This document shows, piece by piece, positions 23,196-33,500 of a stretch of DNA of 64,000 bases. Every line of letters begins with the position of its first letter. Within the stretch, counting starts at the first letter, position 1. The position numbers and the translations under genes are program-made. The notes beneath the pieces are model-generated. The model saw nothing but the letters and a program-made list of their open reading frames with translations. It was not told where the DNA came from and ran no database searches. The DNA is from Picochlorum sp. 'celeri' (taxonomy: Eukaryota; Chlorophyta; Trebouxiophyceae), in the NCBI GenBank assembly GCA_010909725.1, contig JAACMV010000007.1:310001-374000 (forward strand), in the 5' to 3' direction.

Positions 23196-24224
23196 ATGCT
23201 AAAGGTGGCTCGGACTCGCATCGCGATGATGCTGGTGAAGAGGAACTATGCAGAGGGGATTTGTTGTAGTTGTGTGGATGCTCAATATGCTCGAGCGTAT
23301 TCAACAGCACCCAGCGGAGTGCAGCATGATGATGGATCCCGTGGCCCGAGTACATCAGATTCAAAAACTGTTGTTTTACTATTCGGGTGGCTGGGTGCTG
23401 CGGATCGACACTTGCTCAAGTATGTCGATGTGTATGAGAGTTATTTGCACGAGACCAATGTTCTTGTTGTCAAACCCAGTATTGCAGAGACAAGCATGCC
23501 CAGTGTTGGGGAAAGAAATATGGTGGAATCAATGAGGGAGAGAATACTTCCTTGGATTCGAGAAGAAAAACGAGGGAGGTCGAATGTACATATCATCCTC
23601 CACTGTATGAGCAATGCAGGGTGGATTGCGGTTGGAACCATGTTTTATATGGAGCAAGAGTTGAGAAGGACCCTGGCCGACATGCATGTTCGGGATGATT
23701 CGACTGCAGTAGACGATGGAATAATGCAAGATAAAGAAGAATTAGAGCGAGATCTTCAGAGCTGGGAGGAGATGCGGACACACTTGAGAGGTATTGTGTT
23801 GGACTCGTGCCCAAGCCTTGCACTCCCAAATGTGTGGGCAAAAGGCTTGATCAGTGCAGTGACTGAGAAGAATGCGTCAGAGGTGGGACACGCATATCCC
23901 TGGATTTTATCCATGGCCAACTCACTGTCTCGGAGGTATTTTGATTCCCCAGAGGTTTTGAAACGTTTTCGTAAAATTCGAGAGGCATGGAATGTGCACA
24001 TCCCAAGAGTCCCACAGCTATACTTGTACTCGACAGCAGACGCGCTCATACCCCATTCCCACGTGGAATCATTTGCTTCTCAGCAAAGTACGCTGGGATC
24101 TGATGTATATACGGCCCCATGTACTGATGCTGATCATTGCGCCATGTTGAAAAAGCATCCTTCAGACTATAGAGCCCATGTGTACTCCTTCCTCAATAAA
24201 CTCATTATTACCCATCATGAATGA
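23196..24224 (+). CDS. TMEM53/DUF829-family alpha/beta hydrolase
   Basis: A 342-aa protein. VVLLFGWLGAADRHLLKY is the first core strand and oxyanion region of the DUF829 family. VHIILHCMSNAGW is the nucleophile elbow (Ser in H-x-M-S-N-x-G, as in TMEM53). YLYSTADALIP supplies the acid, and DADHC near the C-terminus supplies the histidine. The first 50 residues are basic and Ser-rich, like an organelle presequence. Animal TMEM53 is a nuclear-envelope protein; plant homologues are mostly uncharacterised, and the substrate is unknown. The gene ends 9 bp from the convergent rhomboid gene. Confidence 0.82.
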   Translation: MLKVARTRIAMMLVKRNYAEGICCSCVDAQYARAYSTAPSGVQHDDGSRGPSTSDSKTVVLLFGWLGAADRHLLKYVDVYESYLHETNVLVVKPSIAETSMPSVGERNMVESMRERILPWIREEKRGRSNVHIILHCMSNAGWIAVGTMFYMEQELRRTLADMHVRDDSTAVDDGIMQDKEELERDLQSWEEMRTHLRGIVLDSCPSLALPNVWAKGLISAVTEKNASEVGHAYPWILSMANSLSRRYFDSPEVLKRFRKIREAWNVHIPRVPQLYLYSTADALIPHSHVESFASQQSTLGSDVYTAPCTDADHCAMLKKHPSDYRAHVYSFLNKLIITHHE

Positions 24225-24233
24225 ATGAATACA

Positions 24234-25100
24234 TTACCATCGCCTTCTATATCGAAATGATAGATAATACAATACACCTGTAACAATACCCATGAAATTC
24301 CCAGCATGATTCAGAGGAGACGATGATGAAGGATATCCATCAAGAATTCCTCCCAAATCATTCCAGACCCACAGCAGACCCAACAGAGCCGCAGGCATGG
24401 GAATCAAACCATACAAGAGTATCGTTTGCTGCGGATACATGAGTATCGATACAATACCTATTGACTGCACGCTACCTCGTGCACCATATAACGGCGTATC
24501 CCTCCTGCCAAACCGTCGATGACTCCATTGACCTGCATACAGGTGGGTTATATTTGACGCGAGTGAGCCAGCCAGATACAGACCCAACACCGTCTTCCCC
24601 CCAAATAACCGCGCCACATTCGCCCCAAAAAAGTACAATGCTATCATATTCGCTGCTAGATTCCCAAACTCTGGGTGGGAGAATGCATTCGTCACAAGAG
24701 TATGTGGTCTGCTGTAGACTGAACTCCCAGTAAGCACAAAATGCCTCTGACAAAACCGTGGATTAGACTTCCATAAAAGATATACTGCACCATTCATCCC
24801 TATAATAGACCAGATCATTCCATTCCCGTAATTATTATTGTATCTATCTACTACTATACGGGATGATATCCAACCCGAATTCCATCGCCTCTTCAAATTG
24901 TCGCCAATCGAGCGAAAGAATGACGCATTACTTCCTGATTCTATGGTATTATATGCTCTCGAAAACGCATTTAAAAAAGAAGATGAAGATGAAGAAGAAG
25001 AACAAGAACCAGCAGCAGTAAAGACCCCCTGCCGTGCTACATGATTATACAAAAGGGAGAATCGAATTGAAAAATCCCTCCCCACTCTACCGAGGCTCAT
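24234..25100 (-). CDS. Rhomboid-family membrane protein, catalytic residues replaced (pseudoprotease)
   Basis: A 288-aa protein with a Ser/Arg-rich N-terminus (probable mitochondrial or plastid presequence) and about six hydrophobic spans in rhomboid order. The landmark positions align, but the active site does not. The GxSG serine is arginine (GARGS at 206-210, R208). The catalytic histidine of the last helix is asparagine (NHAGNFMG, N268). The second histidine of TM2 is also asparagine (SHPEFGNLAANM, N147), while the oxyanion Asn151 remains. Such proteins cannot cleave by the rhomboid mechanism; related pseudoproteases (iRhom, derlin) bind and traffic membrane proteins. Family membership is likely, loss of activity is read from the alignment, and the role is unknown. 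Confidence 0.78.
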   Translation of the reverse strand: MSLGRVGRDFSIRFSLLYNHVARQGVFTAAGSCSSSSSSSSFLNAFSRAYNTIESGSNASFFRSIGDNLKRRWNSGWISSRIVVDRYNNNYGNGMIWSIIGMNGAVYLLWKSNPRFCQRHFVLTGSSVYSRPHTLVTNAFSHPEFGNLAANMIALYFFGANVARLFGGKTVLGLYLAGSLASNITHLYAGQWSHRRFGRRDTPLYGARGSVQSIGIVSILMYPQQTILLYGLIPMPAALLGLLWVWNDLGGILDGYPSSSSPLNHAGNFMGIVTGVLYYLSFRYRRRW

Positions 25101-25131
25101 GGCACATACGACAACACATGTATTATTATTA

Positions 25132-25607
25132 CAGTAGTCCGAAAAAAGATACCTCTGGTTTTTATTGGTGGTGCCGGTGGTCTAAAATGAAATAACCCAA
25201 ATCACAAAATCCGTTTATTTGCATCAAATCGTAGGTTTCTTAACGAGGTAGACCTAGTAGAAGTCATACAAAGGGATCTTTCATCGATTGAAGTGATTGT
25301 GTGTCCAAATAGGGCCATCATTGGGCGTCAGGTACCATACCGGTATGAGATGGGCTTCCAACCCCATCAACCGGTGGTGCCTGACCGAACCAGACAGGAT
25401 GCACTTTGATTGTTGACACCTCATGGAATGTCGATTTCTAGGGACGGATGGATAGATTGGAGCCTGTAGATGCCTATGGTGGAGACTAGAGGGTCTAATT
25501 CTCGCTGGGTAGGGAGATATGGCGCGTCGAGTGATCACAAAAATGAAATACCTCCACTTCATGAAGGTGTTCCCGGTGAATTTGGGTTATCTTTTTTCGG
25601 ACTACTG
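25132..25607. mobile_element. MITE-like element with 20-bp terminal inverted repeats and TA target duplication
   Basis: Perfect terminal inverted repeats, CAGTAGTCCGAAAAAAGATA at 25132-25151 and its reverse complement at 25588-25607. The dinucleotide TA flanks both ends (25130-25131 and 25608-25609). TIRs starting CAGT and a TA duplication are the hallmark of Tc1/mariner-derived elements. At 476 bp with no transposase-like frame, it fits a non-autonomous MITE. Beyond the TIR the right end continues, on its reverse strand, with ACCCAAATTCACC. A similar ACCCAAATCAC lies about 45 bp further in at the left end, as if the left arm carries an insertion. The whole element lies between the rhomboid and Cgi121 genes. 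Confidence 0.85.
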
Positions 25608-25681
25608 TATTACATATAAAAATACACACAACACCACTCATGTCTTGATCAAGCAGGCTGAATGAGTGACATTGTTGACTA

Positions 25682-26352
25682 CTACAGACAATCCCGAGCT
25701 GCTATTCGGCACACAATGGCATCCACCAGGGACCCAATCTGCAATTCCTGATCCACTATTTTATACGCCTTGGCTATCGCCTTTTCATCACGACACATGT
25801 CTATATACGCATTGATATCCTCCTCCTCCTCCAAGACACACTCATTGCTGACAACAAGGTTGCGCAATGCATTCATATCCTCATCAGAGGCATCAAACTT
25901 GGCAACCAACAGACATGCCGTGTCATCTTTAATACCAAATGTTCCCAAGGAAGAGCCGATATGTTTCGACCCCGACAATGAATATACTAGTTCTGAATGC
26001 AATGTTTTTGTTCTCAATGTACCATGCGCATGATGCTGCAACGCCAGTCCCGCAGCTGCTTTGACAATGAGCAGATGAGCAAGTGTGCCCGCATCAATCA
26101 ATGCCGCTTCTGGTTCCAATGTTCCAGACATGAGAGACTGTCTCAGCTCACTGCATCGCACAGGAAACCCTTTCCATCATCAATCAACACCACTCATGTA
26201 TATATATAGGTGGACAGGAATCTATAAAAAAGGGAAGAGCACACTACCTACCGTGCATTGACCAATTGAGGGACCAAAAATACTGACAACGTGTGCTCTG
26301 GGAAAGCATCAAATGTCATCATCATCGACATTTGATGAGCACTACTATTCAT
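25682..26352 (-). CDS. KEOPS complex subunit Cgi121 (TPRKB), two exons
   Basis: Exon 1 (26252-26352) begins with the ATG at 26352 and encodes MNSSAHQMSMMM, then TFDAFPEHTLSVFLV. The intron 26151-26251 has donor GTAGGT and acceptor GATGCAG. Exon 2 is 25682-26150. The junction gives NAR-ELRQSLMSG, which restores the Cgi121 N-terminal helix, for a 189-aa product. Family marks are LVYSLSGSKHIGSSLGTFGI, DDTACLLVAKFD and a final helix. Cgi121 sits at one end of the KEOPS complex, contacts Bud32 and delivers tRNA for the N6-threonylcarbamoyl modification of A37. The frame from 26161 alone lacks the N-terminus, so the intron matters for annotation. Confidence 0.87.
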
Positions 26353-26783
26353 TTTTTTTTTGGTTATATACCTATTCCCACGATTGAACCAGGTGCATAA
26401 TAATTCGCCATGCGTGTGAAAACACTATCCACAATATATATATATAGTCCTTGGATTCCAATCAATCGAAAATTTGGGGGTTGTTTTTCTTTAAAAATGG
26501 CATACATGGCAGCAGTCATGCGACACGTGATTTCATGGATGGATGGATCCATCCGGATGGGCATGAGCTCACTCGAGTAGTGGGACAAAGTACTTCGGGG
26601 TGGATGACTTGGTCGATTCTCAACTGCCCATCATACATATGATACTGATGCATAGTTCATATTATATAGTGTTTATTAATTTAATGCCTGAGAGATGTGT
26701 ATGACCATGTGCCAGAGAGTTGCTTTGTAACCGACCCTCAACGACATTGGCGTGTCGCTGACAATTCACACGACGCGGGATGA
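26353..26783. other. Divergent promoter region between the Cgi121 and OSCA-like genes
   Basis: No gene supported. It holds a perfect palindrome GGATGGATCCATCC (26541-26554) and an (AT)n run near 26431-26446. Confidence 0.6.
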
Positions 26784-29700
26784 TTGGGTGAGAATCGTGT
26801 TGTTGACATGAGGGATCAGAGATATAAAGAGGGTAATAATTACATTCAGAGCGTGGAGGAGGGGTTGGAGAATGCTCCGGATATACCTGGCTCATCCTCG
26901 TCATCTGTTGAGGTGGCCCGGTATGGGACGGTGATGCGTGTTGATGATGATTCTTGGGATGTGCCAGAGTTTGATGTAGATGGGAGTGGATCTGCGCCTG
27001 GATGGGTTGCTCGGTACCTTGGTGAGGGGCAGGGGGGTAGTAAATTCCAGTCTGATTTTTGGAATGATTTGGATTGTGTTGCGTCTCCTGAGAATCATGG
27101 TGATGATGTGGTGCGGTCTCCTGGTGGACGGGGGAGGCGGGGTAGTTTGGAGCCCATGAGTGCAAAAGTATGGGATGATGGTATCCCCCAGCAGCAGCAG
27201 CATGGCTCTGTGGTGATTGCATCTGGTGATGCAGAGTCTGCGAATGTTCGACGCGACGCACATCCCATGGTACCCAAGGGATTAGAAAAGCACTATGATT
27301 GCATTGAAGAAGAAGAAGAAAAAGAAGAAGAAGATGTTGTGAGGCAACCTGGTAGTGCGTTCATTGGGCGGGATGAATATGGAGTGTACTATGATGATGA
27401 TGATGATGATGGTGCTGGGGACCCTCCCGGATCGCATGGTCCGGATAGAAGAGAAGCTTTGAATGAAAGATATAAACGGCAGTTGAGGACGTATGAGAAG
27501 GATCATTATGGTGTTCCACTGCCATCGACAGCGAGGAGGTTTAGCTATTTTTCAAGTCCGTACAAAATTGCTGAAGTATGTACTGGATTAGGGGTGTATC
27601 TCATTAGTCTTAGAGCAGCTATTGTGTTGGCGATTATATTGTGTGTGCTTATGATTTACCCTCTCGTTGATAATGTGGCAACACAGAATTGGAGCCAAGA
27701 GTACTACTTGTATACTGAGGTATGCTTTATTGTGTGTGTATATGTGGCATGTGAGCTCATTTTTTTTAAAACAAAATTGGTATGCAGCCTGATGTGCCAG
27801 TATCTCAATGTGATAAAGGTTATGACTCGGCAACGTGGATTATCAAAACGTCTGTTGGAGGGCATTGTGATGGAAGTGAATACACAAATCCATATGGATG
27901 TTCAAGCAAGTGTGTGTGGGACTCTAGTAAATTGAGTACGCTTGAAGAATGTGTTGGTATGACGTTTGATTATCTATCGTATAATAATATGACGGGAAAG
28001 GAACAGTGCCAAACGCATATGCCCTGCATTCCAAGTTCAACAAACCCTGCTGCACCAGATGGACCGTGTCTTTGTTGTGAGATTCAGCTATCACAGCCAA
28101 CGGTGACGAATGACACTCATGTTGTTATTCTGGAAGACAAGTATGAGCGAATACCGGCAGCACGGTTTTGGATGCTGTTCCTCTCTCAGCTTGTTTTTAT
28201 GGGGTGGGTACTGGCATTGATGCACTATCAGCTCCAAATAGTTCAGGCGCATGGCAATAATGTTGTTGGACCATCAGACTTTACGGTCTGGATCAGTGAT
28301 ATTAGCCCTACTAGTGCGGTTGATTCATATTTGAGGAAATGGTGCCAGCAATTTGGTCCAATTATGGCGGCGTTTAATGTGCCCTCTGTTGGGGAGGCAA
28401 TACGGGTAGGCCGACAGGTTGAGGATCTTCTGATCAAGAAGGAGGAAGCCGATGCTGATCCTGGACATAAATCTTGGAATGTTTTCCTTTGGATATATAG
28501 GAAGTTCATCGTTGGGAAGTCGGAGAAACTGAAGGAGAAAGTGGAGGATCGAAAAACTAAACTCAAGATATTTGAGAAGCAGGAAGCTGTGCCTACTGGC
28601 TATGCATTGGCAACGTTTAGGTATACTGATGCAGCTATGATGTGTTTGAATACATTTCATACCAGTCTTATTGGTAGAGTTTTTGAGATGATCACATGTG
28701 GCCTGACGTCCACGAAACCTCTGCTTCATGGATCTGCTGTGAAAGTTGTCAGGGCCCCTGAGCCATCAGATATGATATGGGAGCACACTGAGTGTGGCCG
28801 GTATGAAGTTTGGAAAAGAAGGATCATCTCATGGACCTTTACGATATGCGTCATTATGGCAGGAGCTGGTATTCAGTATGGGCTCGCGTCACTGGCAGAA
28901 AGGTTGAGGCAAGAAAGGTATATTGCTGATATTGCTGCTGGTGATGGAGAAGAGGAGTCAGAGAGGGAAGCCGCGATCAAAACGACTCGCATTAGGATTG
29001 TTACGATTTTGACAGGTGTGATGGTCGTTGTCATCAACTTTTCGACAATGCTGACAGTTCGGTTCTTGGCATGGTATGAACGATGGACAACAAGGACATC
29101 AATGGAACGATGGGTCATGCTCAAACTGTCCTTTTCGCAATTAATAAATGCATTTGCGGCTCCAGTGATCGCAGCATATGTCTCTGGAAATAAGTCTGGA
29201 TGGTTTGTACGTGGAGGACTGATGGAAGCTGCCTTCTTCGTTCAATGCTCAAATGCATTGCTTCCTCCTCTTGTGCACTTGCTTGGCATTGGGGACAATT
29301 TCAAATTTTATGTGCTAGCTCCATTTGCAAAGACTCAGGTGTGTTCCTTTCTTGTGTATGCCGATTGTAGTTGCAAATTTTATCATCATCATCTTGCATT
29401 ATTTGAACCTTGCAGAAAATGCTTAATCGGCTGATGGCCCCACCAATTTTCCCAATGGCTGAGCAGCATGCAGCTAGTGTTGCATCAATTGGTCTGGCCA
29501 TGTTCTACATGCCAGTCTTACCCATATCTCCGTATATTTCTCTGGTTGGACTCATTCTGTCCTATTTCTCTAATAAATGGATAGCTCTGCGGAGAGCAGC
29601 AGCCCCTCCCAACTTGAATGGAATGGTGACGTCTAGTCTGAACTTTCTCCTAAGACTGTTGCCTCTTGTACAGCTCATTCTCATGAAATACTTGTACTTC

Positions 29701-30521
29701 AAGGTATGATACTTGTACTGTTTGGTATATAAAAAAGATGTCTGTGGCGATGATGGGCATTGGATTGTCAATCTGTGCAGGATTATTCATCTGTTACACC
29801 AGTCTTCTACACTGGACTTGCATTTTGGATCATCTTCATGATCGCTCCAATTCGAGCGCTGTTAGGTACAGTTCAGAGATATAGACGCCCTCCTGTTGCT
29901 CTAGGATTATCGTACTCGCGTCTGTTAGGAGGGATGAGGCTTGGAGTTGGTGATGTCTACTCTCCTGTTGTTCCCAAGACGTGCTCGAGAAAATTCAAGC
30001 ACCAAGTTGCAGAGACATTTGCCCAATTGGCCCCTGCTGCATTTGACTCTATTTTGAATGGAGAAGAAATTGCTGCACAGTTATCTTGGTACGGAAATAA
30101 ATTCACCTTGGACCAGATCATGGACCAAGGAGAGGCAGCACCATGGACACCATCTGCTGTCAGAAGCCCACAAGCATCATGGGAACTACGGCGACAAGAG
30201 ACGGAAGCACCTCCTTTATCAGAACATAGAATTTCATTCACAGGAAGTATTGCAGCTGGATTTCATGAGACTCTCAACCTTTTATGGCGCCCACAGGACC
30301 CTGACCACCCAGAGGATGTCTTCAGGCGGCATCATGCAGCAGAACCTCGAGTGCCAGTGGATCGGGATCTCGAGACAGCTGAGCGCGCATATGGAGTCCA
30401 TGATGATGTACCAATCAGAGCAGTATACTCAAGAGACACTCGTGACAACAATAATAATTCTGGTCATGATGACGACAATTTCAATTTCAGGCCTTTGGGT
30501 TCTGGAATCAATCGCATATGA
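26784..30521 (+). CDS. OSCA/CSC1 (TMEM63)-like multi-pass channel protein, four exons
   Basis: Exons 26784-27719, 27788-29338, 29416-29703 and 29781-30521 join in phase 0 (introns GT-AG, 68-77 bp) to give 1,171 aa. The N-terminal 250 residues are acidic and disordered. TM1 (ISLRAAIVLAIILCVLMIY) is followed by an extracytoplasmic loop with 11 cysteines and then TM2. The cytosolic domain begins DFTVWISDISP and carries a coiled, Lys-rich insert. VVRAPEPSDMIWEH precedes the remaining helices, as in OSCA/CSC1 channels, and SFSQLINAF resembles the Q-F-I-N helix of protist members. OSCA/TMEM63 proteins are mechanically or osmotically gated cation channels. Family placement rests on order and local motifs, so a TMEM16-like neighbour family is possible. 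Confidence 0.68.
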
Positions 30522-30557
30522 TAATGTCTTATTTATTCCTTTCGAACAAATCAAATT

Positions 30558-33500
30558 TTACAAAACAAGCTTTTCTTTAGGATAATAGTGACGAAATTTT
30601 TCCCTCTCGAGAATTTCCCAGCAATGCCATCCCAGTTTCCCCAGTATGTCTTGCTTCAGTGCAAGTGCATCCTGCAAGTCCTTGTGTGCATCCTCTCCAT
30701 CAATGAGCTTATTCAGGGCCTTGATGGCGAGACCGTAATGTTCTTCCATCAATTCTTTACGAGCATGCAATAATAGATGATCATTATCCGATGCAGTGTC
30801 CACCCATTCTCGCAAGAGAGCAAAGGATTTGCTCAACTCATCAGAGTTCTTTTGGTCAATATAAACTCTGCATTTGTGTCCCAGAGCCGACACCAAGGCT
30901 TCCTTTTGTGCCTCCATTTCCTTCTTGATCTTCAAGGCTTCCTCACCTTCAGGAGATGTTTTCTTGGCCACAAAAACTGCGAGTTTATCCCTGTCAATAG
31001 AGTCGATGATTTTGGTGCAAACTGAGAGCAACCGTTCCTGGAGCCTTTCCTTCTCTTCATCCGTAGCTTTTGCCAATGCACTCGCTGAGCGCTTCATTTC
31101 TTCTTTGAGAACAGGCAAATGGTTGGGCTTCTCTTCAAGAAGAGATTTGAGAAGAGAGTTGTATTCCTCTTCTTCCTCTTCTGACAATTTCTGCAAGACG
31201 GCCACTTTGGCTCCCAACAAGCGATCCTGAATGCTTTCTTCGATCTTTTGCTCTGATTTTGAAGTAGATGACTCTTTCTTTTTCGGGGGTACCACAAACA
31301 TTACTGGAGAACTCCCTGGAGCTTGCTTCGCAGCACTTGTTCCAGCGAATTGCAGTTTGCCACTTAATACTGTGCCTGGCACAGCATCCTTTGGCAAATC
31401 TCCATCAGGCTTGCCCACAAAGACACATGTCTTCTCTCCGGGCGCCAAATTCAGCTTTTTAACCTCATTCATTCCTCTAATCGCTTCAGAGTAGCTTTGA
31501 TATACAGGAAGCACTACACCATCCAATTTTCTCTCAATCTGTAAAACTTGATCCTCAAACTTCTTCAGGAAAGATGGCTGTTCATGCCTCAAACATACAA
31601 AAATAGTATAATCTCCCTTTTTCACCTGCATCGCCTCTGGATAGATATCTCCGACACCGATCACCCTCTTATTCTTATCACATACAACGGTAATTTGTCC
31701 ACCAAGCTCACCATCATAGACATAATTGTTTATCGCTGGAATTTTTGGGGTAATTTTCCCACCTTCAGCCAGTGTCACGTCATATGACAATACTAACTCG
31801 TGAACGGTACGATTTCCTGGCAATGCATTCCTAGGATCAGGCAATGCTTTCATGTCAGCCTTTGATGGCCGCAGAAACAGTGACAGTGCATCTAGTTTGC
31901 ATGATGGTTTGATCGGCTCGCTTCTGAATGGAGCATGAATGACAGCTTTCAGGGGCCATGATGATCCATTTGCTGCAAATGAGTGACCTTTTGCTGGTTG
32001 TACATCAACCCCGTGGAATGTAAGATCGACTGATATTGAGTTCTTCCCAAATGAGGACCAAAACTGAGCAATTGTCAGCTCCAAAGTGGACCCTTGAACA
32101 ACAGGGAACGAGGCTAGGTGTTCCATTCCATGATTCAGCCTGACAAAAGATCTATACTCGGTAGCTGAATATCTTGTGTGCGACACTAGTGATGTGGCTC
32201 GAACCATGCATGCCATGGAAGTCTCAATTTCCACGGGACGGATCACCATCTCTGCCCATGTGGCACCCTGGGGTACCATGACAAACTGACGATCTTCCAT
32301 TCCTGGAACAAACAATTTCTCATTCCAAGACAATGTGGTTCCTTTCATCTGTAAACCATAATCCGTCGAAAGGTTCAATGAACCAGCACCTTCTTCCAAT
32401 AAATGTGGTTTGATGACACACACAGGAATCTTGAAAAGTGGCCCTGCTGCCTTATCTGTCGATTCAAATGCCTCAATCTCAGCGTAATGCAATCCATATC
32501 CTAACGAACTGCAATTCACTTCAATTTCAAATGCCCTGCCATTGTGATGCAGCATCAACATACTTGGAGCTACGACCCAACTCGCACTGCAGGACAACTC
32601 CAACTTCAGATCAATATTCAATTTATGGTCCCTTACGTCTGCACTCTCGTGCAACTCTGGCTTCACATTGACAGTGAACGTTCTATTCTCCTTAGAATCT
32701 GCTGGATCCCTCAAATACACTCCTCGTCCAGAAAAATGGCCATCTGTCCTTTTGACAGAGATATCAAAGCGAATATCTCCCAGCGTATCCACAAGATGCG
32801 TCCCCTGAGATTGTCGCAAATAGTCCCAACCATCTTTCACTTGAAGTAGTCCGTGGCCATAGGTCAACCGACTGCTCTGATCATCTGGCTTGATGGGCAT
32901 TGCTGTATTTTCAGCAGCCCTCCTAATCAGACTTGGAGTAATCTTCATCCCGGAAGATTTCATTGCTGATACCAACAATGCCAGTCCTCCACATGCACAT
33001 GGAGAGCTCATCGATGTGCCATTCATCAACTGCTTCTTCTGTGTTGTCCACTGAGGCACACTTGTAATAGCTCCTCCTGGGGCGCTCACAGACACTCCAA
33101 CATCTCCATCAATCGTGGGTCCACGACTAGACCAGGTATACTGAGCCCCGGACTCAATCGGATGCCTTACCGAATGCCCAGATTTTGCCAAATCTGGCGT
33201 CACGTATGCACCAATGCCCATAATACTACTACTGGTACCACCTGGTGCACCTACTGTGGACAATGCTGGCCCAGCATTACCTGCTGAGGCGACGAAAATC
33301 ACACCATGCTTGTGTACAATCTCATCTGCCAAACGAACAAATCGACCAGCATTTGGGGCAGATGCAGCTTCCCCATATGACATGTTGATTAAATCACATG
33401 AGTTCTCTAGCACAGCAGTCATAGCACGAGACAATCCCGTCATCGTCTCCATACTGCCGAGTCTCGTATCCCCAATCTTACAGGACACAATCTTGGCTCC

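Noticed and set aside
25281..25562. 93-codon reverse frame inside the MITE
   Set aside because: No transposase features; the length is expected by chance in a 476-bp element.
26364..26588. 74-codon reverse frame next to Cgi121
   Set aside because: It does not join Cgi121; the exon at 26252-26352 gives a far better N-terminus.
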